Of a stretch of DNA of 64,000 nucleotides, positions 52,685 to 60,923 are shown piece after piece. A program made the translations under genes and the position numbers. The stretch comes from an uncultured Bryobacteraceae bacterium (lineage in GTDB: Bacteria > Acidobacteriota > Terriglobia > Bryobacterales > Bryobacteraceae), in NCBI GenBank assembly GCA_938003835.1, contig CALKXJ010000008.1, positions 419,961-483,960 of the forward strand. The letters run 5' to 3'. Positions within the stretch are counted from its first letter, which is position 1. Each line of letters begins with the position of its first letter. Under the pieces are notes generated by a model. That model did not search any database and had not been told where the DNA came from. It worked only from the letters and a program-made list of their open reading frames with translations.

Positions 52685-53659
52685 TCACAGCGGCTCTGCG
52701 TTCCGCCGCACGTACTCCTCCACCTCGCTCTCATCCGGACCGATGTAGTGAAACACCTCGGCATACTCCAGCCCGTACTGCCGCCCCCGCACCCGGTCCC
52801 GCGACAAGGCAAACCGGCGTGTGTAGGCTCGGTTCGCCGTCTCGTCGTCGTTACCGAGCAGCGCCAGCTTCTTGCCCTCCGCCGCCAGCCGGCGCCGCAG
52901 CCGCGCGCCCAAGTTGCCCGCCGGGCCCTGGGTGACATTGGCGAGGTTCGCGTAGACTTTGCCTTCCATGTAGTCCGTGATGTCCACCACCCGGTTGACC
53001 AACTGCGGGCCCCGCGCAAAGTAATATTTCTCTGCCGGTCCGTGCGGCGTCAGGCCGAACTTGAAATGTTCCGGGTAGTCCCACTCCGAGCGCGACATCC
53101 AGCAGGCCGACTCCACCGCCCGCGCCGTGATGTAGTGGTCCGGATTGCGCTCGTAGAGCGCCCAGGGATCATAGCTGATCACCGTGTCGATCTTGTAAGC
53201 CCGGAACAGAAAGATCAGGCGTGCGCGAATCTCCACGAGCGGCCAGGCGTCCATGTTGTGATTCGGGTACTTGAGAAAGATCACCTCCTTGAGTCCCAGG
53301 CGCCGGGCCACCTCTTTGGTGTCGTTCTCGTTCTTGAGCACGATGTCGCCGTAGGAGCTTCCCTCGCCCGCCATGGAATCGTCGGAGACGTTGATGAGAA
53401 TCCCCTCGTAGCCCTCGTCGAGAAGCTTCAACACGGTACCTGCGGCGAAGATCGGGATGTCGTCGCAGTGCGGCTGAATGGCCGCCAGGCGCTTGCCCTT
53501 GTGCGGCTTGCCCGGCTGCTTTCGTTCGATGGTGACCTGAACCTGGTAGGAGACGCTGCCGGTGCCGCCGGCGACGAACTCGCGCGCGGGCTCTTGCACC
53601 GCGCCACCGAAGGCGAATCCGGCGGCCAGCGTCTGCTCGATAAAATGGCGTCTTTCCAT
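52685..53659 (-). CDS. Exported PIG-L-family deacetylase
   Basis: A 324-aa zinc deacetylase of the LmbE/PIG-L fold. The AHPDD motif appears as QPHCDDIPIFAAGT, and the second zinc His lies in NPDHYITARAV. An N-terminal twin-arginine-like leader (MERRHFIEQTLAAGFAFGGA) suggests export. It probably removes an acetyl group from a GlcNAc-containing glycan or glycolipid. Its ATG overlaps the divergent gene's ATG (see the finding). It lies 95 nt from the NfrB-like gene on the same strand, so the two may serve exopolysaccharide modification. Confidence 0.87.
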   Translation of the reverse strand: MERRHFIEQTLAAGFAFGGAVQEPAREFVAGGTGSVSYQVQVTIERKQPGKPHKGKRLAAIQPHCDDIPIFAAGTVLKLLDEGYEGILINVSDDSMAGEGSSYGDIVLKNENDTKEVARRLGLKEVIFLKYPNHNMDAWPLVEIRARLIFLFRAYKIDTVISYDPWALYERNPDHYITARAVESACWMSRSEWDYPEHFKFGLTPHGPAEKYYFARGPQLVNRVVDITDYMEGKVYANLANVTQGPAGNLGARLRRRLAAEGKKLALLGNDDETANRAYTRRFALSRDRVRGRQYGLEYAEVFHYIGPDESEVEEYVRRNAEPL

Positions 53660-54833
53660 GCGTCGATTCCCCTTTCGATCCCCCGATTCTATCCGGTTGA
53701 CGCTGGTGGCAGCGCTGGCGCTTCCGCTCCCCGGGGCAGGCCAGGGCCGCCTGGTCGAGCTCGGTGCGGGCCGACCGGCTCTCGAAATCTCTCCCGCGCC
53801 GCTTATTCGCTATCCGGGAGGTCACAATCCGAACCGCGGTCGCGACTTTCACGCCGATTCCAACAGCCCGACGGTCTGGGTCGGCGACACACTCTATGTC
53901 TTTAACTCCTGGGAGCGGCCCTGGCGCGGCTCCGGGCCGGATCTGGCGCGGCTGGCGCGCGGGGCGCCCGTCAACTACACCGATGCGAGGCTCAACGAGC
54001 GCTGGATCTGGTTCGAGGCCGTATGGAAGGAAGACGACGGGACGATGTACGCCTGGTACCACAATGAAATCCCGAATGTCTGTCCGCCGCGCGAAGGCGT
54101 CCGATTGCTGCCCGGCTACCCGGTCGAAGTCCGCGTCGGCATGATGCGTTCGCGCGACGATGGCGCCACCTGGGAGGATCTCGGCCACATTCTCGGTACG
54201 GCGCCCGGCAAGTTGAAGTGCGTTTCCGACAGTCCGTGGTTCGCGGGCGGCACAGGCGATCCGGTGGCTTACAAGGACCGCGACTCGGGCGATTACTACA
54301 TCTTCTTCTCGAACTACTCGCCCGAGTTTCGCGAGCAGGGAATTGGCCTGGGGCGGTTAGCCTTCCGTGATCGCGATGCCCCGCGGGGCAAAGTTCGCAT
54401 CTGGTACGACGGCCGGTTTTCTGAACCCGGCCTGGGCGGGCGCGCGACGCCGATATTTCCTCAAACCGTGGACGTCTTCGAGAAAGACGCACAGGGCTTC
54501 TGGGGGCCGGCCATCCACTGGAATACATATCTCGGCATGTATGTCATGACGCTGAACCGCATGCAGGACGCCCGCTTCACCGCCGAGGGGGTCTATGTCA
54601 GTGTCAACCGGCGGCTCGGCGATCCGCGCGGCTGGAGCCGGCCGGTGAAGATCATGGATCGTGAGGAAGCTGTCCGCGCCGAGCCGGAGAAGCCTCACAA
54701 CGGCTGGTACGCGCAGATCGTCGGCACGGCCAAAGGCGAGTCCGACAAACTGGCGGGCCAGACGGCGCGCCTGTTCCTGGATGGCGTCTCGCGCTGGGAG
54801 GTTCGGTTCCGGCGTCCGGAGCGGGCCCGCTGA
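53658..54833 (+). CDS. Exported beta-propeller-like protein, sialidase-related
   Basis: A 391-aa protein with a hydrophobic leader (IRLTLVAALALPLPGAGQG) and one clear Asp box (SRDDGATWED), within a body of WxxDGTMYAWYH-type strands. It resembles the BNR/DUF4185-like glycosidase group but I cannot place it in a named family. ATG 53658 overlaps the divergent ATG on the other strand, so a downstream TTG at 53697, which still gives a complete signal peptide, is a real alternative. Confidence 0.75.
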   Translation: MRRFPFRSPDSIRLTLVAALALPLPGAGQGRLVELGAGRPALEISPAPLIRYPGGHNPNRGRDFHADSNSPTVWVGDTLYVFNSWERPWRGSGPDLARLARGAPVNYTDARLNERWIWFEAVWKEDDGTMYAWYHNEIPNVCPPREGVRLLPGYPVEVRVGMMRSRDDGATWEDLGHILGTAPGKLKCVSDSPWFAGGTGDPVAYKDRDSGDYYIFFSNYSPEFREQGIGLGRLAFRDRDAPRGKVRIWYDGRFSEPGLGGRATPIFPQTVDVFEKDAQGFWGPAIHWNTYLGMYVMTLNRMQDARFTAEGVYVSVNRRLGDPRGWSRPVKIMDREEAVRAEPEKPHNGWYAQIVGTAKGESDKLAGQTARLFLDGVSRWEVRFRRPERAR

Positions 54834-54836
54834 GTC

Positions 54837-54845
54837 TGGCACAAT
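54837..54845 (+). promoter_or_regulatory. Extended -10 promoter of the metallophosphoesterase gene
   Basis: TG, one base, CACAAT (54840-54845), 6 nt before ATG 54852; the transcript would be leaderless. The box lies 4 nt after the preceding stop codon. Confidence 0.45.
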
Positions 54846-54851
54846 CGGAGC

Positions 54852-55751
54852 ATGAACCGACGTGTGCTGGGCCTCCTTGTCGTGCTCGTGCTGGCGGCGC
54901 TCGCCCTGCCGGCCCTCTACGCCCCACCCGAGCCGGTCAACGACTTTCACTTCTCGATCATCGGGGACCGTACCGGTCGCGCGACGCCGGAGGTCTGGGG
55001 ACGCGTCTGGCGCGAAGTGAGCCTGCTGGGGCCGGACTTCGTCATCAATGTCGGCGACACCGTCCAGGGCGGCGCCGACGAGCTGGTCGAGAAACAGTGG
55101 GACGAGATCGCTCCGGTATTCGCCCGCTATCGCGACCTGCCGCTGTATTTTACGCCCGGCAATCACGACATCTTCTCGGACTTCTCCGAGAAGGTCTACC
55201 GGAAACGCACCGGTCGGCCACCGCACTACTCGTTCGGCTTCCAGAATGCCCACTTCACCGTGCTCGACAACAGCCGCACGTCGGATCTCAACGAGGAGCA
55301 GCTCGATTTCCTCGAGCGGGATTTGAAGGAGCACCAGGCGAGGAGCCCGAAGTTCATCTTCGTCCATAAGCCCTACTGGATGATCCCGCTCAAGCTTCAA
55401 AGCGGGGAGTTCCGCTTGCACCAGCTTGCGCGGCGCTATGGCGCCTCGTATGTCATCAGCGGGCACGGCCACCGCTTGGTGCGCCTGGAACGCGACGGAA
55501 TTCAATACCTGATGGTGGCCAGCTCCGGCGCCAACATCGAAACGCAACGCAACAATCCGGAAGGCTTCCGCAACGGCTACCTTTACCATCACGTCTGGGT
55601 GCGGGTGAAGGGTTCGAGCGTCCGCTTCACAGTCAAGGAGCTGGACGGGCCGTACGGCAAGGGGCGAATGTTCCCGCTCGAGGCCTGGGGTGAGAGCGGG
55701 CCGCTGTTCGACCCGGACGATCCGGCGGCCTACGACAAGCCGGAAACCTGA
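54852..55751 (+). CDS. Exported metallophosphoesterase (calcineurin-like)
   Basis: A 299-aa phosphoesterase with a signal peptide (MNRRVLGLLVVLVLAALALP). The two-metal motif is complete: GDRTG, INVGDTVQGG, FTPGNHDIFS, FVHKPYW and ISGHGHRL. It hydrolyses phosphomonoesters or diesters in the periplasm. It overlaps the next gene by 1 nt (TGATG), implying co-expression. Confidence 0.93.
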   Translation: MNRRVLGLLVVLVLAALALPALYAPPEPVNDFHFSIIGDRTGRATPEVWGRVWREVSLLGPDFVINVGDTVQGGADELVEKQWDEIAPVFARYRDLPLYFTPGNHDIFSDFSEKVYRKRTGRPPHYSFGFQNAHFTVLDNSRTSDLNEEQLDFLERDLKEHQARSPKFIFVHKPYWMIPLKLQSGEFRLHQLARRYGASYVISGHGHRLVRLERDGIQYLMVASSGANIETQRNNPEGFRNGYLYHHVWVRVKGSSVRFTVKELDGPYGKGRMFPLEAWGESGPLFDPDDPAAYDKPET

Positions 55752-57352
55752 TGCGGGCTGCCTGCCTGCTGCTGGCGGCGTTGCTGGCGCCGCGCGTCGC
55801 TGGCTACGCGATCGTCGCCACGCGGGCTCTCGAGGCCTCGACCATCGCCGAGGTTTTCATCGATAAGGATCGCGTACGGGTGGAGGCCGAGATCGGCGCG
55901 GGCGACCCCGAGCTTTGGCGCGAGCTCCGCCTGGTTGCCGGCGGCGTGCCGCTTGCCGCCCGCCTCCTCGAGCGTTCCGAGCGTCAAAGGATTCGCCGCG
56001 ACGAGGTCACCGGCGAGCCGCTGCCGCCGGGCGAGACGCCGCCGGAGATGATCACCTGGGCGGTGTTCGAATACCCGTTCGCCGGGCGGCCCTCCTCGCT
56101 CCGTTTCTCGGGGCCGCGCATCGGCTTCATCGTCTACCACCTCGGCCTCCCCGTGATCGACCTGCACTATCTCGAGGGCGACGCGGAGTTGCGGCTCGAC
56201 TGGCGCGATCCCTGGAATTCGCGGTTCACCTCCACGCGTTTGCGCCGCCTCTACGACGCGCGCGCCGCCGTCTTCGTGTACATCGAGCCGTACGAGATCC
56301 GCGTGGAAGTTCTCGCGCGCCCGGTGGATCTGATCCCCTGGCCTTCGAGCACCCTTCCCGTCGCGGCCCAGGCGGAAATCAAGGAACGCGTCGTTGCGCT
56401 GCTGGGTTCCGCATGTCGTCTTCGGGTCGACGGGCTGGAGACAACGTTGCGCCTGGACCGCGTTTATTTCCTGCGCCGGCGCCTGTGGACGAGCACGGTC
56501 ATCGAGCCGCCGGAGGAGCTCGCCGCCGCCTCGGCGACACTGGGCGCCGTCTTTGTCGCGCCCCTGCGCGGCTATCCCCGCCAGGCCACGCTCGAATGGA
56601 TGCGCTTTGACCCGCCGCTAACCCGCCTGGCCGCCTCGGTCGCCGACGAGGCTGGGCCGCGGCCGGCCATGCTCCGCCCGGAAAGCAATGTTCTCCGCTG
56701 GGAAAATTTCGGCCGCTACTCCGCAGCGGCGCCGCTCGTCCCTATCGCCTCTCCCCCGGGCCGGTTTGCCTGGTTGTGGTCCGTCGCGACAGCGGCCCTG
56801 ACCGCAACGGCCGCGTTCACGCTCCTGGTGACGCTGCGGCGCGCGCGGCGCGGCGACCCCCTCTCGCGCGGAGGCCTCGCCGCTTGCTTTCTTCTGCTTG
56901 TCGCCGCCGGGGGCGCGTTCACCGCTGCCCGGAGCTCGCGAATCGACTCCGAGCGGGCTGCCGCGATCCTGCGAGGCCTGCTCTTCAACACTTACCGCGC
57001 CTTCGACTACCGCGACGAGGAGACCGTCTACGATCTGCTCGCTGCGAGCGTCGCCGGGGATCTGTTGCGGAAGGTGTATCTCGAGACGCGGAGCGCGCTC
57101 GAGCTGCGCCATCAAGGCGGCGCCACGGCCAAGGTTAAACATGTCGAGATGGTTCGCGTCGAGCCCGAGCCGCTGCCCGGCGAAGCCGGCTTCCGCGCCC
57201 GTGCCGTCTGGAACGTCACGGCCTCGATCGGCCACTGGGGCCACATCCACCAGAGGCTGAACCGCTATGAAGCAGCCCTGACGGTGAAGGCCGTCGATGG
57301 GGCGTGGAAGATCACCGGCATGGAGATCGCCGGCGGCGAGCGCCTCAGGTAG
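55751..57352 (+). CDS. Membrane protein of unknown function
   Basis: A 533-aa protein: signal peptide (MRAACLLLAALLAPRVAGY), a 310-residue soluble beta-rich part, two transmembrane helices (about 337-357 and 377-393), then a soluble C-terminal domain that has TVYDLLAASVAGDLLRKVYLE. I do not recognise the family; the layout recalls large envelope proteins. It is coupled to the metallophosphoesterase gene and its end overlaps the convergent amidohydrolase by 8 nt. Confidence 0.72.
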   Translation: MRAACLLLAALLAPRVAGYAIVATRALEASTIAEVFIDKDRVRVEAEIGAGDPELWRELRLVAGGVPLAARLLERSERQRIRRDEVTGEPLPPGETPPEMITWAVFEYPFAGRPSSLRFSGPRIGFIVYHLGLPVIDLHYLEGDAELRLDWRDPWNSRFTSTRLRRLYDARAAVFVYIEPYEIRVEVLARPVDLIPWPSSTLPVAAQAEIKERVVALLGSACRLRVDGLETTLRLDRVYFLRRRLWTSTVIEPPEELAAASATLGAVFVAPLRGYPRQATLEWMRFDPPLTRLAASVADEAGPRPAMLRPESNVLRWENFGRYSAAAPLVPIASPPGRFAWLWSVATAALTATAAFTLLVTLRRARRGDPLSRGGLAACFLLLVAAGGAFTAARSSRIDSERAAAILRGLLFNTYRAFDYRDEETVYDLLAASVAGDLLRKVYLETRSALELRHQGGATAKVKHVEMVRVEPEPLPGEAGFRARAVWNVTASIGHWGHIHQRLNRYEAALTVKAVDGAWKITGMEIAGGERLR

Positions 57353-58259
57353 GGAACTTCCAGATCCGCAGCGCGTTCTTGCCGAGCAGCAGCTCGCGAT
57401 CCTCGTCGGTGTAAAAGTCCAGGTGCACGTCGACGAATTCGAGTTCCTTGTCCATCGGCAGCTCCCAGCGCGGCCGCGGATAACCCGTACCCCAGATGAG
57501 CTGCTTCGGTCCGAACTCCTCATAGACGGCCTTGAAGAACGGGTACGTGTCCTTGTACGGGTACTCCTTGGTGATCGAAAGCTCGTAGGGTTCGGAAGCG
57601 CTCACCCAGACCTGGGGAAACCGCTTCAGGCGGAACATCTTCCGGAACTCCGGCCAAGGGTCGGCGAGCCGCAGGTCCGGCTTGCCCAGATGATCGATGA
57701 CGATCTTCACGCCCGGGAACCGCCCTGCCATATCCTCGAGCATCGGCATCTGATGCGGCAGGATGTAAAAGTTGAAGACCGCTCCAAGCTTCTCGGCCTC
57801 GCGCCAAAGCGGGTAGTGTTCCTTCGAATTCAGCCACGTGGATTGCGGGTGGTAGATCGGGCTGAACCTCATGCCTTGAAAGCCGTGCTCGAGGACCCAA
57901 TAGCGCAGCCGCTCGGCCACCTTGGGATCCTCCGGGTTGATCAATCCGTGCCCGACAAACAGATTCGGATACCGGCGCAGGCAGTGAGCGATGTAGGAGT
58001 TGTCCCAGCCGTAGTACCGGGGGTTGATCAGCACGGCGTAGCGGATGTTGAAGTCCCGCATCTGCTCGACCTGATTCTCGATCGGCGCCGAGTCCTTGGG
58101 CCGGAAGCCTGGCCGCTCCGGGTGCGCAAAGGGGAAGCGCGGATCCTGCGTCCAGACCTCGAGGTGCGTATCGATGATCAGCCGGTCTCGCTTGGCTGCC
58201 GCGGCGGTTGCGGCTTGGGCGAGAAACACGCGGCGGCTCATTCGTCGAGAGTCGCTCAT
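57345..58259 (-). CDS. Tat-exported amidohydrolase-2-family protein
   Basis: A 304-aa protein with a twin-arginine leader (MSDSRRMSRRVFLAQAATAA) and an amidohydrolase barrel. DTHLEVW in place of the usual DxHxH, plus VIDHLGKPDL and the Asp in GTGYPRPR, fit the 2-pyrone-dicarboxylate hydrolase/ACMSD-like group, with the first metal pair (DTHLE) altered. Start at ATG 58259; ATG 58241 is possible. The gene diverges from the aldolase-subunit gene with overlapping promoters. Confidence 0.85.
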   Translation of the reverse strand: MSDSRRMSRRVFLAQAATAAAAKRDRLIIDTHLEVWTQDPRFPFAHPERPGFRPKDSAPIENQVEQMRDFNIRYAVLINPRYYGWDNSYIAHCLRRYPNLFVGHGLINPEDPKVAERLRYWVLEHGFQGMRFSPIYHPQSTWLNSKEHYPLWREAEKLGAVFNFYILPHQMPMLEDMAGRFPGVKIVIDHLGKPDLRLADPWPEFRKMFRLKRFPQVWVSASEPYELSITKEYPYKDTYPFFKAVYEEFGPKQLIWGTGYPRPRWELPMDKELEFVDVHLDFYTDEDRELLLGKNALRIWKFPT

Positions 58260-58268
58260 GGTTCCTCA

Positions 58269-58277
58269 TGGTATGGT
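58269..58277 (+). promoter_or_regulatory. Extended -10 promoter of the tagatose-bisphosphate aldolase-subunit gene
   Basis: TG, one base, TATGGT (58272-58277), 9 nt before ATG 58287, in the 27-nt gap between divergent start codons. Confidence 0.45.
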
Positions 58278-58286
58278 ACGGGCAAG

Positions 58287-59618
58287 ATGTTACGCCAGAC
58301 CGTCCAAGCCAACCGCCGGGGCGAAGCCGTGGGCATCGGCTCGGTCTGCTCGGCGCATCCCTGGGTGCTCGCCGCCGCGCTTGCCGAAGCGCGCCGGGAC
58401 GGCACGTTCGCGCTGATCGAATCGACCTCGAACCAGGTGAACCAGCACGGCGGCTACACCGGACAGACCCCGGCGGCCTTCGCCACATCGCTCCGACGGC
58501 TGGCTGCGGAGGTGGGTCTCGCGCCGGATCGCCTGCTGCTGGGCGGCGACCATCTGGGACCCTACCCGTGGCGGCGCCGCCCGGCCCGGGAGGCCATGGA
58601 TGAAGCCTGCCGGCTGGTGCGGGATTGTGTGCTGGCCGGCTACGTCAAGATTCACCTGGACGCCAGCATGCCCTGCGCCGACGACGGCCTGCGGATCGAT
58701 CCTGAGCTCGCCGCCGAGCGCGCCGCTGAACTCTGCGAGGCTGCCGAGCAGGCCTCGAGCGAGCGCGGCGGAGGCCCGCGGCCGCTTTACGTCATCGGCA
58801 CCGAGGTTCCCGCGCCCGGCGGCGAGCAGACGGCCGCTGAACCTCTTGCCGTCACGAGCCCCGACGATGCCCGCGCCACCCTAGAGCTGCACTGGGAGGC
58901 GTTCGCCCGGCGCGGCCTCGAGGAGGCCTTCGAGCGCGTCATCGGGCTGGTGGTCCAGCCCGGCGTCGACTTCTCAGCGAGCGCCGTCCACGATTACCAG
59001 CGCCCCCGCGCCGCCGCCCTGCGCGACAGCCTGCCGCCCACGCCCGAGCTGGTCTACGAAGCTCACTCGACCGACTACCAGCGTCCCCGAGCGCTGCGCG
59101 AAATGGTCGAGGACCACTTTGCCATCCTCAAGGTCGGTCCGTGGCTGACCTTCGCCCTGCGCGAGGCTGTGCTGGCGCTGGCGGCCATCGAGCAGGAGTG
59201 GCTCGGCGGCCGCCGTGGCGTGGAACTCTCGCGCGTCTGGGAGGCGCTCGAAGCCGCCATGCTGGCCGATCCGAGCCACTGGCGCGACTACTACACGGGG
59301 ACTGAGGACGAGCAACGCCTGGCTCGCAAGTACGCCTTGAGTGACCGCGTCCGCTACTACTGGGCTGTTCCGGAGGTACAGGCGCAAGTCGAGCGCTTGC
59401 TCGGCAACCTGCGCGCTGCGCCGCCGCCTGCGACCCTGATCAGCCAGTTTCTCCCCGCTCAGTACGAGGCGCTGCGCGAAGGCGAGCTCACGGCGGACCC
59501 GCTCGCCTTGATCGAGCACCGCATCGCGCAGGTGCTGCGCGTCTATGCGGCGGCCTGCCGCCCGGCTACGACCGGGCGAGCTCGGGGCGTTTCGCCCACA
59601 CCTTCTCGAACGCCTTGA
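58287..59618 (+). CDS. D-tagatose-1,6-bisphosphate aldolase, non-catalytic subunit (GatZ/KbaZ-like)
   Basis: A 443-aa protein of the GatZ/KbaZ family: GIGSVCSAHPWVLAAAL, LIESTSNQVNQHGGYTG, LLGGDHLGPYPWR, KIHLDASMPCADD and YEAHSTDYQRPRAL are diagnostic. In Escherichia coli it stabilises the catalytic aldolase GatY/KbaY, which is not in the window. The last 18 residues or so extend past the usual end and overlap the convergent aminotransferase by 53 nt. Start ATG 58287 fits the promoter. Confidence 0.88.
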   Translation: MLRQTVQANRRGEAVGIGSVCSAHPWVLAAALAEARRDGTFALIESTSNQVNQHGGYTGQTPAAFATSLRRLAAEVGLAPDRLLLGGDHLGPYPWRRRPAREAMDEACRLVRDCVLAGYVKIHLDASMPCADDGLRIDPELAAERAAELCEAAEQASSERGGGPRPLYVIGTEVPAPGGEQTAAEPLAVTSPDDARATLELHWEAFARRGLEEAFERVIGLVVQPGVDFSASAVHDYQRPRAAALRDSLPPTPELVYEAHSTDYQRPRALREMVEDHFAILKVGPWLTFALREAVLALAAIEQEWLGGRRGVELSRVWEALEAAMLADPSHWRDYYTGTEDEQRLARKYALSDRVRYYWAVPEVQAQVERLLGNLRAAPPPATLISQFLPAQYEALREGELTADPLALIEHRIAQVLRVYAAACRPATTGRARGVSPTPSRTP

Positions 59619-60846
59619 CGTACTGCTCGATCAGCTCGCCGGCCTCTTCGTAGAAGACCGGCAGCTTGATCGAGGTCTTGTTGACCTGCGTGGTGCCGGG
59701 CAGATCCTCGGGAATCACCACCGGATGGTGCCACCACTTGGCCTCGGAGTAGAGCCGGTAGCGGTGCTGCTCGTCGTATTTGCCCGGTGAGACGCGCACG
59801 CCCTCGGCCTGAAGCGCCTTGACGAGCTTCTCCTTCGGGCAACCCGCCTTGACTTCGTCGAGAAAGAGCATGTGGCCGGTCCAGTAGACGCGGCGGGCAT
59901 CCGGCCGCGTGTAGGGCCGCGACAGTCCCGGCAGATCGACCAGCCGGTCCGTGAGCTGCTTCACCTGGCGGTCCACCAGCTCGTTGAGCGTGTCGATCTT
60001 GGGCAACTGACGCCTGGCGATCGCCGCCGCCAGCGGATGTATGCGGAACTTCGGGCCCATACCCGTGCCGGCGTAGCTGCGGTAGGGGCTGTCTTCGGGG
60101 AAGCTTGCCGGCAGCTCGTAGTTGCCGAACATCGTGGCCCGCTCGTAAAGCTCGCGCGTCTGGTAAACACCCGCCCCGCCCTCGATCGCCGGCAGGATCT
60201 TCGAAGTCTGAAAGCTGAAGCAGCCGATCTGGCCCCAGGTGCCCACCTGCTTGCCCTGGAGCGAGGCGCCCTGCGCCTGCGCCGCGTCCTCCACCACCAC
60301 CAGGCCGTGCTCGCGCGCAAAGGCGCAGATTTCGTCCATATCGCACGGATTGCCGAAGGAGTGCATGGGTACGACGGCCTTGACGCGGCTGTTCAGCTTC
60401 CGGCGGGCATCCTCGAGATCGAAGGTCATCGTGCGCGGGTTGATGTCGATGAACAGGGGCACCAGGCCGAACAGGTGCAGCGGCGCCGTGGTGGCCCAGG
60501 CCGTGTAGGAGGGCGCCATCACCTCGCTGCCGCGCGGTACGTCGATGGCGAAGAAGGCCGAAATCAGACTGCTGGTGCCGTTCATGTGGGCCTTGGCGTA
60601 GGGGACGCCCAGGTGGCGCTTGAGATCCTCCTCGAGAATTGGAATCTCCTGATAGAAACGCTGGCTGTCGAGCATTTCAAGGAGCGCCCGCTTCTCCTCT
60701 TCGCCGTAGCGCGGCCAGCGGCTGAGCTCGGCCTGCCGGGCCGCGGGCATGGTGACGGCCGGTGTGCCGCCATCGAGAGCCAGTGTCTCGCGCGCCGCCA
60801 GTCCCGCCGCGCCCGCCGCCAGAAACGATCGCCGGGTCTGTTCCAT
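59566..60846 (-). CDS. Tat-exported DegT/DnrJ/EryC1-family PLP aminotransferase
   Basis: A 426-aa sugar-aminotransferase-like protein. Despite being a PLP enzyme it has a twin-arginine leader (MEQTRRSFLAAGAAGLAA). The PLP-binding Lys216 lies in FSFQTSKILPAIEGGAG and its partner Asp187 in VVVEDAAQAQGA. Export with the folded cofactor is feasible by Tat. Likely substrates are keto-sugars. The end overlaps the aldolase-subunit gene by 53 nt on the opposite strand. Confidence 0.92.
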   Translation of the reverse strand: MEQTRRSFLAAGAAGLAARETLALDGGTPAVTMPAARQAELSRWPRYGEEEKRALLEMLDSQRFYQEIPILEEDLKRHLGVPYAKAHMNGTSSLISAFFAIDVPRGSEVMAPSYTAWATTAPLHLFGLVPLFIDINPRTMTFDLEDARRKLNSRVKAVVPMHSFGNPCDMDEICAFAREHGLVVVEDAAQAQGASLQGKQVGTWGQIGCFSFQTSKILPAIEGGAGVYQTRELYERATMFGNYELPASFPEDSPYRSYAGTGMGPKFRIHPLAAAIARRQLPKIDTLNELVDRQVKQLTDRLVDLPGLSRPYTRPDARRVYWTGHMLFLDEVKAGCPKEKLVKALQAEGVRVSPGKYDEQHRYRLYSEAKWWHHPVVIPEDLPGTTQVNKTSIKLPVFYEEAGELIEQYVKAFEKVWAKRPELARS

Positions 60847-60905
60847 AGGTTCACCTCCCGTCTTCCGCGTTCATCCTAGCAGGTCCGTCGTTGCGCCGCG
60901 CGTTC

Positions 60906-60914
60906 TGATATGAT
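60906..60914 (+). promoter_or_regulatory. Extended -10 promoter of the acetamidase-like gene
   Basis: TG, one base, TATGAT (60909-60914), 9 nt before ATG 60924; near-leaderless. Confidence 0.5.
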
Positions 60915-60923
60915 GCTGGCGCC

